From Isoetes taiwanensis (lineage: Eukaryota > Streptophyta > Lycopodiopsida > Isoetales > Isoetaceae), in contig JAJEKV010000126.1 in assembly GCA_021234155.1 (NCBI GenBank), forward strand, positions 2,105,771 through 2,169,770: DNA of 64,000 nt, written 5' to 3'. A model generated the notes under the pieces. That model was not told where the DNA came from. It searched no databases and was given only the letters and a program-made list of their open reading frames with translations. The position numbers were made by a program, and so were the translations under genes. Shown piece by piece: positions 51,648-63,945 of the stretch (positions are counted from its first letter, which is position 1; each line of letters begins with the position of its first letter).

Positions 51648-54004
51648 TGTAACGATCCTGGCCACTTGATGGGCCAGTATACGTACTCATGTGCGTATAT
51701 GCATGCTTGATATGCATGAAGATGGAACATGCATTCAAGATAGAACATGCATGCAGTATGGAGAGCATATAAGCAAGAGTTTTTTGAAGAGCTTAGTTGG
51801 GGATTGGAGACGTGAAGGTTTTTGCAAGAGTTTGCAAAGCAAGAAAGTAGAGGAGACACTGAGGAGGCAAAACCTTGGAGATCACGTCATGGACTGCATC
51901 AATCATCTTTTTCTTTCAGGTGGGGTTTTGCTGTGGATTCAATTTGAGGTTTCAAATGTTGCCATAGCTAGATTTGCATATGTTCTTGAGCTGAGGAAAA
52001 GCTTGGATTTGCATCATGTTAAAGAATTGTTAGAGGCTAGATACGTGAGGCCATATCTTCTCTTGATTTTTCAAGAAATTATGTGATTGTTGTGATCTAC
52101 TAGCTAGTTTGCAAGATAAGATTATGTGCTGAAGGATAAGCTCAATTTGCAATCATATGGCCATGGCAAAGTAGAAGGTAAATCCAAGTAAAGTGATATA
52201 AATCAGGTCGAAATTGCATGGAGAAGCTGATTTGGGCCTGAGAAGGGTCGATTTAGCATGGAAAACTCAGAAAAAGCAGGATCAAATTTGGAAAGTGCCA
52301 CGATTGTTGCCGGATTTTATATGTCTGTGTCTTTTTGTTGTTTATATTTATTTCTTTGTTGCTTTATTATATTGTTGTCACAACATTTCTCAATTATCTT
52401 TTGAGTGTTTAAATAACCAATGGATTAATTTCAGATGGAAATGCAGAGCATCCTGCAGGTCATGATTGTGGCAAGTATGCCAATTAATGGAAGAATCGGA
52501 CTTGTTAGAGGAATTGCTAATAACAATTGCTTGCTAGTAATTTCAATAAATGGAGTAGAACATGATAGACTGACCTCCAATATGGCTCCTGAGTAGAAGA
52601 CTGTGCTTGGAACAAGTAAAGGAGATCCGAGCACGAAGAGCTTGGAAGCATAATAAAGTAGTAAGAACATGCATTTTGTTTAGTGGTTCAATTTACTTTA
52701 ACTAAGAAATTATGGAATACAAGGTTAATAATACTAAGGCTAAGGAGTTAATTATATTATTGGCACTTGAAGATGCAGCCTGGGTTTACAATCAGTCGGC
52801 AAGAGTTACGTGCAGTTGTGGTCTTTAGACTATATGGATTTTTAAGTTGGAAATGCTAGATATTGAGATATGATAGTAGTTGCATGTTAAATCCCTTAAG
52901 GAAAGTGAGAGTTCATTATGAATATCTTAAAGTCTTAGCTAAGTGTTCTTAATAGAAATATAGTATTATTAAGGTGGTAATTTAGCCACATTGGATAAGG
53001 GGGTAGTTCTGCACTGACCTTATAGCAGTTGTTTGAGTAAGCTATATCGACAAGTTGGTTGCTATTGAGTTTTCATTACCGAATTGCTACTTCGATATGG
53101 TAAGGTTGTGCGGTCAACCTTGGCAAGGGCAAGGTCTAGGTACATGTTTAGTAAATTTCTAATGAACACACATGTCATGGTCTTTGCATTGTCTCACTGT
53201 TGTTCTTGGTATTTTGTTATGTGTTTGGATCCTCTGGGGTCGGACTTCCAGGTTCGGTGGCCTGGTTTGTTCCGGCATGACTCATGTTCTATGTTCTTTG
53301 TATTTGTGCTCTGTGACACCGGGCATTAGTTCTCTTGGCCGGGATTGCTACATCAGTCAACTCTTGTGAGCTCCCATGGTAAGAGGACCTTCAGTGCCAG
53401 ACGTGGGCTGGGAAGGGTATGCGCATACGATGTTCATCCCATCACCTGTTACAGGGCTTGGAATGTAAGTTGGCTGGGCAACATGCTGCTAACAGGGCCT
53501 GTATATAGGCTGGCTGAGCTACCCATTGTCCCGGAGCTTGTTATGATGGTTTGGTACTTGGTTATGTTCTGTGCTCTTGATGTTCATGATGTTTCTTTTA
53601 TTGTCATAGTCTAGCGTTGCACCATAGGTTCTTGTGTCTTTGAGTTGTTATGTTTGTTATCTAAGATTGCAAGATGTTCTATGCATGCAAAGGCAGTTAT
53701 GGGATCCCCACTTAGTCACGAGGACTAACCCCTTTGAGTGCATTGTGCAGTGGATTAGCAATCAGTGGTCAAGCTAGCAGTAGTAGTATAGCCGGGGATC
53801 ATGGTTGAGTTCCAGAGGAGAAGTTTATGTGTTAAATTGCTCATCTAGATCTTGTGAATGTATTGATGATAGTGTTTTCTCTGAATATTATTGTATTATG
53901 AGTAAGAAGATTCAATTCTTTACCAATATTATCAACCTAGAATTAGTGCAAGTTTAGACAAGTTCCCGAGTTGCCTGGAGGGTCAACTCGGCAGGCTCGT
54001 CACA
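51648..54004 (+). repeat. Giant LTR 1 of the tandem array (about 2.36 kb)
   Basis: Starts TGTAACGATCC and ends CTCGTCACA before the primer-binding site. It contains a TATA-like CATATAAG at 51766-51773, only about 120 bp from the start, and a recurring open frame (51691-52086, containing LFLSGGVLLWIQFEVSNVAI). It lacks about 31 bp near 53898 that LTRs 2 and 3 retain. A second CGGCAGGCTCGTCACA-type end is shared by all copies. Confidence 0.88.
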
Positions 54005-54278
54005 GGTTGTATCAGAGCGTGTTGGATCTTTGGGTGTTGATATTGATTTATAGATTACAGGTTGGATCCTTAGCTACTAAGATGGTGGATCATAGATCAA
54101 GTTGAGGTAATGGTTCTTCTCATGGTATGTTTAGTAAGATGGATAGCAGTTATACTTCTAAGGTGAAGTTTTGATTTGAGTTAAAGTTGTGCTATATTTG
54201 AGATATTTGAATCATAGAATGCTTCAGTAAATCCATAACTACCCATGAGGATATGGGTTAAATTTTAGAAGGAGAGAC
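54005..54278 (+). mobile_element. Miniature internal region 1 (274 bp)
   Basis: Begins GGTTGTATCAGAGCGTG, a primer-binding site close to the initiator-Met-tRNA type, and ends with the polypurine tract TTTTAGAAGGAGAGAC directly before the next LTR. No coding capacity. Confidence 0.88.
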
Positions 54279-56920
54279 TGTAACGATCTTGGCCACTTGA
54301 TGGGCCAGTATACGTACTCATGTGCGTATATGCATGCTTGACATGCATGCAACATGCATGCAGTACGGAGAGCATATAAGCAAGAGTTTTTTGAAGAGCT
54401 TAGCGGGGATTGGAGACGTGAAGGTTTTTGCAAGAGTTTGCAAAGCAAGAAAGTAGAGGAGACACCGAGGAGGCAAAACCATGGAGATCACGTTATGGAC
54501 TGCATCAATCATCTTTTTCTTTCAGGTGGGGTTTTGCTGTGGATTCAATTTGAGGTTTCAAATGTTGCCATAGCTAGATTTGCATATGTTCTTGAGCTGA
54601 GGAAAAGCTTGGATTCATCATGTTAAAGAATTGTTAGAAGCTAGATACGTGAGGCCAGATCTTCTCTTGATTTTTCAAGGAATTATTCATGTGATTGTTG
54701 TGATCTACTAGCTGGTTTGCAAGATAAGATTATGTGCAGAAGGATAAGCTCAATTTGCAATCATATGGCCATGGCAAAGTAGAAGGTAAATCCAAGTAAA
54801 ATGATATAAATCAGGTCGAAATTGCATGGAGAAGCTGATTTGGGCCTGAGAAGGGTCGATTTAGCATGGAAAACTCAGAAAAAGCAGGATCAAATTTGGA
54901 AACTGCCACGATTGTTGCCGGATTTTATATGTCTGTGTCTTTTTGTTGTTTATATTTATTTCTTTGTTGCTTTATTATATTGTTGTCACAGCATTTCTCA
55001 ATTATCTTTTGAGTGTTTAAATAACCAATGCATTAATTTGAGATGGAAATGCAGAGCATCCTGCAGGTCATGATTGTGGCAAGTATGCCAATTAATGGAA
55101 GAATCGGACTTTTAGAGGAATTGCTAATAACAATTGCTTGCTAGTAATTCCAATAAATGGAGTAGAACATGATAGACTGACCTCCAATATGGCTCCTGAG
55201 TAGAAGACTATGCTTGGAACAAGTAAAGGAGATCCGAGCGCTTGGAAGCATAAAGTAATAGATAGATAGATAGTATTTTAACGTCACGCCACTAGGCAGC
55301 ATCCAACGCTTGGAAGCATAAAGTAATAGATAGATAGATAGTATTTTAACGTCACGCCACTAGGCAGCATCCAACTGGACATGTGACCACACACCACACT
55401 ACATTGCTTGGTTGGGCCCTGCCCCCAACCACTTTACATTGCGTCTGTGGGTTTTGACACCCAACAGTTCAGAGTGCGATTCTGGGTGGTCTCGAACTCG
55501 AGACCTATAGTTGCTAGACCTAGTGTGTTACCACTAGACTAAACGCCCAGACGCAACATAAGAACATGCATTTTGTTTAGTGGTTGAATTTAAATTATGG
55601 AATACAAGATTAATAATACTAAGGCTAAGGAGTTAATTATATTATTGGCACTTGAAGATGCAACCTGGGCTTACAATCCGTCGGCAAGAGTTAGGTGCAG
55701 TTGTGGTCTTTAGACTATATGGATTTTTAAGTTATAAATGCTAGATATTGAGATATGATAGTAGTTGCACGTTAAATCCCTTAAGGAAAGTGAGAGTTCA
55801 TTATGAATATTTTAAAGTCTTAGGTAAGTGTTCTTAATAGAAATATATTATTATTAAGGTGGTAATTTAGCCACATTGGATAAGGGGGTAGTTCTGCACC
55901 GACCTTATAGCAGTTGTTTGAGTAAGCTATATCGACAAGTTGGTTGCTATTGAGTTTTCATTACCAAATTGCTACTTTGACATGGTAAGGTTGTATGGTC
56001 AACCTTGGCAAGGGCAAGGTCTAGGCACATGTTTAGTAAATTTCTAATGAACACACATGTCATGGTCTTTGCATTGTCTCACTGTTGTTCCTGGTATTTT
56101 GTTATGTATTTGGATCCTCCGGTGTCGGACTTCCAGGTTCGGTGGCCTGGGTTGTTCCGGCATGACTCATGTACTATGTTCTTTGTATTTGTGCTCTGTG
56201 ACACCGGGCGTTAGTTCTCTTGGCTGGGATTGCTACTCTTGTGGACTCCCATGGTAAGAGGTTCTTCAGTGCCAGACGTGGGCTGGGAAGGGTATGCGCA
56301 TACGATGTTCACCCCATCACCCGCTACAGGGCTTGGAATGTAAGCTGGCTGGGCAACATGCTGCTAACAGCGCCTGTATGTAGGCTGGCTGAGCTACCCA
56401 TTGTCCCGGAGCTTGTTATGATGGTTTGGTACTTGGTTATGTTCTGTGCTCTTGATGTTCATGATGTTTCTTTTATTGTCATAGTCTAGCGTTGCACCAT
56501 AGGTTCTTGTGTCTTTGAGTTGTTATGTTTGTTATCTAAGATTGCAAGATGTTCTATGCATGCAAAGGCAGTTATGGGATCCCCACTTAGTCACGAGGAC
56601 TAACCCCCTTGAGTGCATTGTGCAGTGGATTAGCAAGCAGTGATCAAGCTAGCAGTAGTAGTATAGCTGGGGATCGTGGTTGAGTTCCAGAGGAGAAGTT
56701 TATGTGTTAAATTGCTCATCTAGATCTTGTGAATGTATTGATTGATAGATAGTGTTTTCTCTGAATATTATTGTATTATCCCATGGATATACTATGGTTG
56801 ATTTCTGACTATTATGAGTAAGAAGATTCAATTCTTTACCAATATTATCAACCTAGAATTATTGCAAGTTTAGACAAGTTCCCGAGTTGCCCGGAGGGTC
56901 AACTCGGCAGGCTCGTCACA
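54279..56920 (+). repeat. Giant LTR 2 of the tandem array (about 2.64 kb)
   Basis: Same ends and content as LTR 1 (TGTAACGATCTTGG ... CTCGTCACA). It is longer because a SINE with duplicated tail (55241-55557) is inserted. Recurring frame at 54354-54626. Confidence 0.88.
55241..55557 (-). mobile_element. tRNA-related SINE inserted in LTR 2
   Basis: On the minus strand the head reads GCGTCTGGGCGTTTAGTC, with RNA polymerase III box A TAGTCTAGTGG (55541-55531) and box B GAGTTCGAGACC (55499-55488). The 3' side ends GACGTTAAAATACTATCTAT followed by a (TATC)n tail. The last 68 bp, including part of the LTR target (cttggaagcataaagtaata), are tandemly duplicated (55241-55308 and 55309-55376). The insertion is absent from LTRs 1 and 3, so it is younger than the LTR array or specific to this copy. 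Confidence 0.8.
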
Positions 56921-57194
56921 GTTTGTATCAGAGCGTGTTGGATCTTTGGGTGTTGATATTGATTTACAGATTATAGGTTGGATCCTTAGCTATTGAGATG
57001 GTGGATCATAGATCAAGTTGAGGTAAGGGTTGTTCTCATAGTATGTTTAGTAAGATGGATAGCAGTTATACTTCTAAGGCGAAGTTTTGATTTGAGTTAA
57101 AGTTGTGCTATATTTGAGATATTTGAATCATAGAATGCTCCAGTAAATCCATAACGACCCATGAGGATATGGGTTAAATTTTAGAAGGAGAGAC
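56921..57194 (+). mobile_element. Miniature internal region 2 (274 bp)
   Basis: Near-identical to internal region 1: primer-binding-site-like TTGTATCAGAGCGTG at 56922-56937 and polypurine tract TTTTAGAAGGAGAGAC at 57179-57194, with no coding capacity. Confidence 0.88.
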
Positions 57195-59519
57195 TGTAAT
57201 GATCTTGGCCACTTGATGGGCCAGTATATACGTACTCATGTGCATATATGCATGCTCGACATGCATGCAAGATAGAACATGCATGCAATATGGAGAGCAT
57301 ATAACCAAGAGTTTTTTGAAGAGCTTAGCGGGGATTGGAGACGTGAAAGTTTTTGCAAGACTTTGCAAAGCAAGAAAGTACAGGAGACACCGAGGAGTCA
57401 AAACCTTGGAGATCACGTCATGGACTGCAGTAATCATTTTTTTCTTTCAGGTGGGGTTTTGCTATGGATTCTATTTGAGGTTTCAAATGTTGCCATAGCT
57501 AGATTTGCATATGTTCTTGAGCTGAGGAAAAGCTTGGATTTGCATCATGTTAAAGAATTGTTAGAGGCTAAATACGTGAAGCCAGATCTTCTCTTGACTT
57601 TTCAAGGAATTATTCATGTGATTGTTGTGATCTACTAGCTAGTTTGGAAGATAAGATTATGTGCAGAAGGATAACCTTAATTTGCAATCAGATGGCCATG
57701 GCAAAGTTGAAGGTAAATCCAAGTAAAGTGATATAAATCAGGTCGAAATTGCATGGAGAAGGCTGATTTGAGCCTGAGAAGGGTCGATTTAGCATGGAAA
57801 ACTCAGAAAAAGCAGGATCGAATTTGGAAACTGCCACGATTGTTGCCGGATTTTATATGTTTGTGTCTTTTTGTTGTTTATATTTATTTCTTTGTTGCTT
57901 TGTTATATTGTTGTCCCAGCATTTCTCAATTGTCTTTTGAGTGTTTAAATAACCAATGGATTAATTTGAGATGGAAATCCAGAGCATCCTGCAGGCTATG
58001 ATTGTGGCAAGTATGCCAATTAATGGAAGAATCGGAATTGTTAGAGGAATTGCTAATAACAATTGCTTGCTAGTAATTCCAATAAATGGAGTAGAACATG
58101 ATAGACTGAGCTCCAATATGGCTCCTGAGTAGAAGACTGTGCTTGGAACAAGTAAAGGAGATCCGAGCACGAAGAGCTTGGAAGTATAATAAAGTAGTAA
58201 GAACATGCATTTTGTTTAGTGGTTGAATTTGCTTTAACTAAGAAATTATGGAATACAAGGTTAATAATACTAAGGCTAAGGAGTTAATTATATTATTGGC
58301 ACTTGAAGATGCAGCCTGGATTTACAATCAGTCGGCAAGAGTTATATGCAGTTGTGGTCTTTAGACTATATGGATTTTTAAGTTGGAAATGCTAGATATT
58401 GAGATATGATAGTAGTTGCATGTTTAAATCCCTTATCTAAGGAAAGTGAGACTTCATTATAAATATTTTAAAGTCATAGCTAAGTGCTCTTAATAGAAAT
58501 ATATTATTATTAAGGTGGTAATTTAGCCACATTGGATAACGGGGTAGTTCTGCACCAACCTTATAGCAGTTGTTTGAGTAAGCTACATCGACAAGTTGGT
58601 TGCTATTGAGTTTTCATTACCGAATTGCTACTTCGACATGGTAAGGTTGTACAGTAAACCTTGGCAAGGGCAAGGTCTAGGCACATGTTTAGTAAATTTC
58701 TAATGAACACACGTGTCATGGTCTTTGCATTGTCGCACTGTTGTTCTTCCAGGTTCGGTGGCCTGGGTTGTTCCGGCATGACTCGTGTTCTATGTTCTTT
58801 GTATTTGTGCTCTGTGACACCGGGCGTTTGGTCGGGATTGCTACGTCAGTCAATTCTTGTGAACTCCCATGGTAAGAGGTCCTCCAGTGCCAGACGTGGG
58901 CTGGGAAGGGTATACGCATATGAGGTTCACCCCACCACCCGCTATAGGGCTTGGAATGTATGTTGGCTGGGCAACATGCTGCTAACAGGGCCTGTATGTA
59001 GGATGGCTGAGCTATCCATTGTCCCAGAGCTTGTTATGATAGTTATGTTTTGTGCTCTTGATGTTCATGATGTTTCTTTTATTGTCATAGTCTAGTGTTG
59101 CACCATAGGTTCTTGTGTCTTTGAGTTGTTATGTTTGTTATCCAAGATTGCAAGATGTTCTATGCATGCAAAGGCAGCTATGGGATCCCCACTTAGTCAC
59201 GAGGACTAACCCCCTTGAGTGCATTGTGCAGTGGATTAGCAAGCAGTGATCAAGCTAACGGCAGTAATATAGCCGGGGATCGTGGTTGAGTTCCAGAGGA
59301 GAAGTTTATGTGTTAAATTGCTCATCTAGATCTTGTGAATGTATTGATGATAGCGTTTTCTCTGAATATTATTGTATTATCCCACGGATATACTATGGTT
59401 GATTTCTGACTATTATGAGTAAGAAGATCCAATTCTTCACCAATGCTATCAACCTAGAATTAGTGCAAGTTTAGACAAGTTCTCGAGTTGCCCGGAGGGT
59501 CAACTCGACAGGCTCGTCA
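57195..59519 (+). repeat. Giant LTR 3 of the tandem array (about 2.33 kb)
   Basis: Starts TGTAATGATCTTGG, ends GGCTCGTCA at 59519 and is followed by unrelated sequence. It shares the TATA-like word and the recurring frame (57279-57638, 119 codons, the longest version). No convincing target duplication with the left edge of the array is visible. Confidence 0.87.
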
Positions 59520-61023
59520 TAATCTCCCTATTGAACAAGATGCACTTCAAATCAAATCTGCACTTCCAAGATGCAAACAAATTACTTTGTTCACTTCAAT
59601 ATTTAAAATGCTAGGAGTTTGCATCTAACTGAGAAGGGCTTAAGATCAATGGAGAAAAGGTCATGACTAGTTTGATCCGCTTGAGATGAGCAACAGCAGC
59701 AAGAGAAGGAATATCAGCCACAATATGCGTAGGGTAAGATATACCTTCAATGTGTATCAGCTTCATGGATGAGGAAAAGGCTTTTCTAGCAGAATCAAGA
59801 TCAACTATTTCAACATGGAAATATCACTTAAACGTTGAAGAAAATGACGACGATCACATAACTACCACCATAGAGAAGATTTGAACTTATAACATGATCA
59901 CCAGAGCTACAAAGCTGCATGATACCATTCTTCATGATGGAGATGCCACTTGTTGTGCATTATGCATGTCTCCATGCCTTCTATAGATGCCATCAGCTAC
60001 CCGAGATTTCAGACTATCAAATTAAAATGGTGACTATACACGTGAATCCAACAGTAACACTTCAAAAATTTGGAAGAATTTTTCATTTTAGATTAAGGAT
60101 GAGAGAGCATTGCTGCACGACCTTAATCTTCACTACAAGGATGTAGAGCCTAGGAATCAAGATTATTTATCCAGGATTAAATTATAACCACAACATAATT
60201 TGATAAAGAAGATGGAAAATGAGGAATATGGATTTGGAGGAACCCCTTGCGTGGATTTGGATACTTGTGCTCAAGAAGTTCATGAATCATTTGCAAAATT
60301 TCACACAATTTGGTCTGATGCAGTGAGCCTTGGATGTGATGAAATCCTCATGCCTTGCTCAGGATCTAGTACTAGTACTGAATTGAGCGAAGGAACAAAA
60401 TGCTTCAGGAATTAGTTAGATAGATAGATATATAGATAGACAATTTAATGTTCATGGAGACTGATTTGCCGTGGAAGAATTAGTGCTAGAGAATGTCTGT
60501 TGGATATATTGGTTCTGTAGAATCAAGATGGTTAGTTGCTGGATGCTCTAGTGCAAAACAAAATCCAGATTCAAATATTGGACCAAGACTGACTAAATTT
60601 GTGAAACCATCTGCTATCTTGTAGCCTTTGCAAATCAGATACATGATGAAAATGAGTAATGACCTTAGTAGACTGGCTTAAACAGGAGAAACAAGACAAA
60701 TATTGCTGGAGCTTTGACATTATGGACGAACTTACAAAGAGAGAAGTACATGAGTCGAATTGATGCAGCATTTATCCAGTATCTTATGGAACATGAGGTG
60801 AATTGATGCTGCTCAAAAAGTATTACATTACTTTTATGTTTTTATTTTTCATTCCATGTAGCAACATTCAGCTCCTTTCCATCTATCAACGTTTTCTCAT
60901 ATAACTTTCCCATGTGTTTTCAATGGTGTCTATTTTCAGCTGCATCTCGCAATTTGACTTTTGCTTCTATGAATAAGGAATATCGTGTTTTTGGCAACCC
61001 ACCGCCCAAACTTGGAATGGGCT
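59520..61023. other. No certain gene; (GATA) microsatellite at 60415
   Basis: Contains a short (GATA)n-type tract at about 60415-60447. Plus-strand frames at 59919-60146 and 60200-60415 have no motif I recognise. Confidence 0.45.
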
Positions 61024-62341
61024 CAATCCAAGTGTGTTTCTCAGCCTATTCAGGCAAAAAATTCTATCCTGATCGCAGTCTTTTCTTTCCTTTCTTATTC
61101 TTTTCTGGTACAACATTCTCCTCCATGCTATTTCCTATTTGTTCTTGATCTACATTTACAGCATCCTCATCATCACCTCTAACAAAGTTATCAAACATGT
61201 CTTCCTTATTAGTTGAACCCGCATTCATGTGCATGTCAATAGAGCTAGATGCAACGTTGCTAATATGGAAGGAGGAACTGCTAAAATATGAGCGAATGCC
61301 TCTCTTCTCCTTGTCATCCATGCTGTAAGATATAAAATGCATGGTTAGAATAAAGCATGTAATAGAGTAGAAAGATTGAATGACTATTCTTAATTAAAGA
61401 AGCGTCATATAATCAAGCAAAGTAAACTATCCCACTGCTAAATGATTACAGTAGGTATTTATCAGAATCTACTGCAATTAAAGAAAGAAGTATGTACCTA
61501 GCGATGATCAGAGAAAGTTTGGAGTGTGGAATATGTTGATCTTAGATTTAAACAAACTCGTCAGAGAAATTCAGAGGTAAGATTTTGAAGGACATCTTTT
61601 GACAGCGGTAATACAAAACTGCTTACAGAAATTCAGCCTTGCAGTAAGAAATTGAGTTATTCCTCATCATGGATTCCTTGCATAGTTACCCGGAACGGGA
61701 CGGGAATGGGAACGCGGACCTAAAATTTGGAACGGGAATAGGAACAAATCCAAGTGTGTTTCTCAGCCTATTCAGACAAAAAATTCCATTTTGATCGCAG
61801 TCTTTTCTTTCCTTTCTTATTCTTTTCTGGTACAATATTCTCCTACAAACATGTCTTTTTATTAGTTGAACCCTCCTTCATGTGCATGTCAATAGAGCTA
61901 GATGCAATGTTGCTAATATGGAAGGAGGAACTGCTAAAATATGAGTGAATGCCTCTCTTCTCCTTGTCATCCATGATGTAAGATATAAAATGCATGGTTA
62001 GAATAAAGCATGTAATAGAGCAGAAAGATTGAATGACTATTCTTAATTAAAGAAGCGTCATATAATTAAGCAAAGTAAACTATCCCACTGCTAATGATTA
62101 CAGTAGGTATTTATCAGAATCTATTGCAATTAAAGAAAGAAGTATGTACCTAGCGATGATCAGAGAAAGTTTGGAGTGTGCAATATGTTGATTTTAGATT
62201 TAAACAAATTCGTCAGAGAAATTCAGAGGTAAGATTTTGAAGGACATCTTTTGACGGCGGTAATACAAAACTGCTTACAGAAATTCAACTTTGTAGTAAG
62301 AAATTGAGTTATTTCTCATCATGGATTCCTTCCTTGAGCAA
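61024..62341. repeat. Local tandem duplication (units of about 0.6-0.7 kb)
   Basis: 61024-61683 recurs at 61748-62341 with a few percent divergence and a deletion of about 80 bp in the second unit. A G-rich spacer 'ggaacgggacgggaatggga' lies between them (61690-61740). Each unit includes the minus-strand coding-like frame below. Confidence 0.88.
61064..61342 (-). CDS. Unrecognised acidic/basic N-terminal-like exon, duplicated
   Basis: The minus strand from 61324 reads MDDKEKRGIRSYFSSSSFHI, then STNKEDMFDNFVRGDDEDAV, ending KNKKGKKRLRSG. An acidic middle and a terminal basic cluster of this sort precede BED zinc fingers in some plant hAT transposases, but no zinc finger is visible. The duplicate copy (about 61962-61750) has lost the acidic middle. 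Possibly a first exon; low confidence. Confidence 0.25.
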   Translation of the reverse strand: MHFISYSMDDKEKRGIRSYFSSSSFHISNVASSSIDMHMNAGSTNKEDMFDNFVRGDDEDAVNVDQEQIGNSMEENVVPEKNKKGKKRLRSG

Positions 62342-63339
62342 AATCGAGCTCTGCTAAGCAAATTCGACCTGATCTAGCTTAATATCATTGTTTCTTCTGC
62401 AAATTCCCCAAATCGGCCTAATCTAACCTCGGTTTATACGTTTGCAGCAGTAAAGGAAATCAAGCTCATACATGACAAATTTAACATCCAAAATACTAAC
62501 CTGATCGTCTGATAATCTCAGAATAATCATAAAAGCTTTCTCTGACCCTTTTCCTGTGATGGCTTCAAAGATTTAAGGCTTTCCATAACATCCGATATCT
62601 GCATCATAAAACCGACATGTACAAAGGTAAGGCGAAGTTTTTTTTTTTTTTTTTTTTATCGTGTTCATGACTATAGCGAAGCATCAAGTAAAAGGCAAGA
62701 GATTTCATCGCTCCTAAGACGACATCAACTCACCTCTGAGTTCATAGCTCCAGCGACGGTGGCAAGAGCGGAAAAGCCAAGTCAGAAAATCCTGGTGAAT
62801 TTTTATTTTTCATGAGCTTACGTGGCCTACTAAACATTCGTGTCCAATTTTGTAATTTAGTAAAAATTCGCATTTTCACTAAAATTCGTGCTTTAAAGTC
62901 ATCCCTGCACATGACCTCTAAACGTGTAAAGGATCTAGCAGCATTAAGTGGCATCGTTGAAGACTTTTAGCCATGCTGATAAATAAGTTATTTTCATTTT
63001 ATTCTATGTCTCTAACATGATCTGCATAAAATCTCGAGATCAATGCATTTGTATAACTTTATATCGCAATCTAGTGTCTTTAGTAGCATGCTTAACAATT
63101 GTAGCAAAATAAATATTGTCTAATAGGTAAGTGTAGTCTTAGCCTTACATTCTCATGAATCTGGATTTGCACCCCATGCATCCTTGAATGCTGTCTCCAC
63201 AATATGCTTAGTCTTAGTGCATTTGATAATATATAGAAGTCTGCTTTCTTCCTATTGTTGGCCTCAGTGGTACTTCTTTGGCGTTAAGGGCGATAAAGTC
63301 ATGGCCCTTGGGCCTTATTAAAAAATAAATAAAAATAAA
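62342..63339. other. No gene seen; T20 tract at 62638
   Basis: A run of 20 T at 62638-62657 could be the reverse-strand poly(A) of a retroposed sequence. Minus-strand frame 62742-62954 has no motif. The rest is AT-rich. Confidence 0.45.
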
Positions 63340-63385
63340 CAAGGTGCTGCGCACGAAGGGTTGCCCTCCGATGTCCCAAAGGGAT
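63340..63385. repeat. Partial copy of the dispersed GGTGCTGCGCAC repeat
   Basis: 'caaggtgctgcgcacgaagg' and 'gttgccctccga' match the start of the repeat at 24388. Confidence 0.6.
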
Positions 63386-63539
63386 GTGCGCATAGTCTTT
63401 GATGCATAGTGCCCGACCTAGGAATAAGTTCATGATCGTTTAACTTCGTTGATCTCAACAAAACTATGTTAAACACAGATGTTACCTCCTCGTAACACAT
63501 TAGTCCGGCTCAAAAATTAAAAGTTTTGCAAGTTTTGGC

Positions 63540-63945
63540 ACAGAGATCCAGCTTAATATGCTTTGCAAGTTGAAGCTCTGTTAAAAAACATATGCGGCAA
63601 CAAGAAGCTTTGCTCAAAAATATTTTGGCAACAAGAAGCTTTGCAGCAAGAAGTTTTGCTAGGTGTGTATATTGGCGACGACGGTCTGCTAGGTCTGATA
63701 AAAAAAAAAAAGGAGTCTGTATTCTTGAAAGGGAATATAAATAATATAAAATAGCTTTATTGATGCCCCTCTTTATAAAGAGCTCTTTCGATTCCGAAGG
63801 AGAAGAATATTATTTATATGCAAACATGGTTATAGCCATTTCAAAGGAGAGCAAATATTATGTATACAAGAATTGCCTTTTGTTGCAATTTTGAGCAAAT
63901 ATTATGTATACAAGAATTGCCTTTTTGTTGCAATTTTGGCGTGGA
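63540..63945. repeat. Short tandem repeats at the window end
   Basis: 'caacaagaagctttgc' recurs three times with changes at 63597-63655. A 44-bp unit (gagcaaatattatgtataca ... gttgcaatttt) occurs twice in tandem, from 63849 and from 63893. No gene is visible from 63386 to the window end. Confidence 0.75.

Noticed and set aside
55480-55557. Functional tRNA gene in LTR 2
   Set aside because: Same reasoning: tRNA-like promoter boxes without a complete cloverleaf, followed by a SINE body and simple-repeat tail.
51648-59519. Target-site duplication flanking the whole giant-LTR array
   Set aside because: GTTAAC on the left and TAATCT on the right do not match; the right remainder of the TRIM LTR is also missing, so a deletion or recombination removed one edge.
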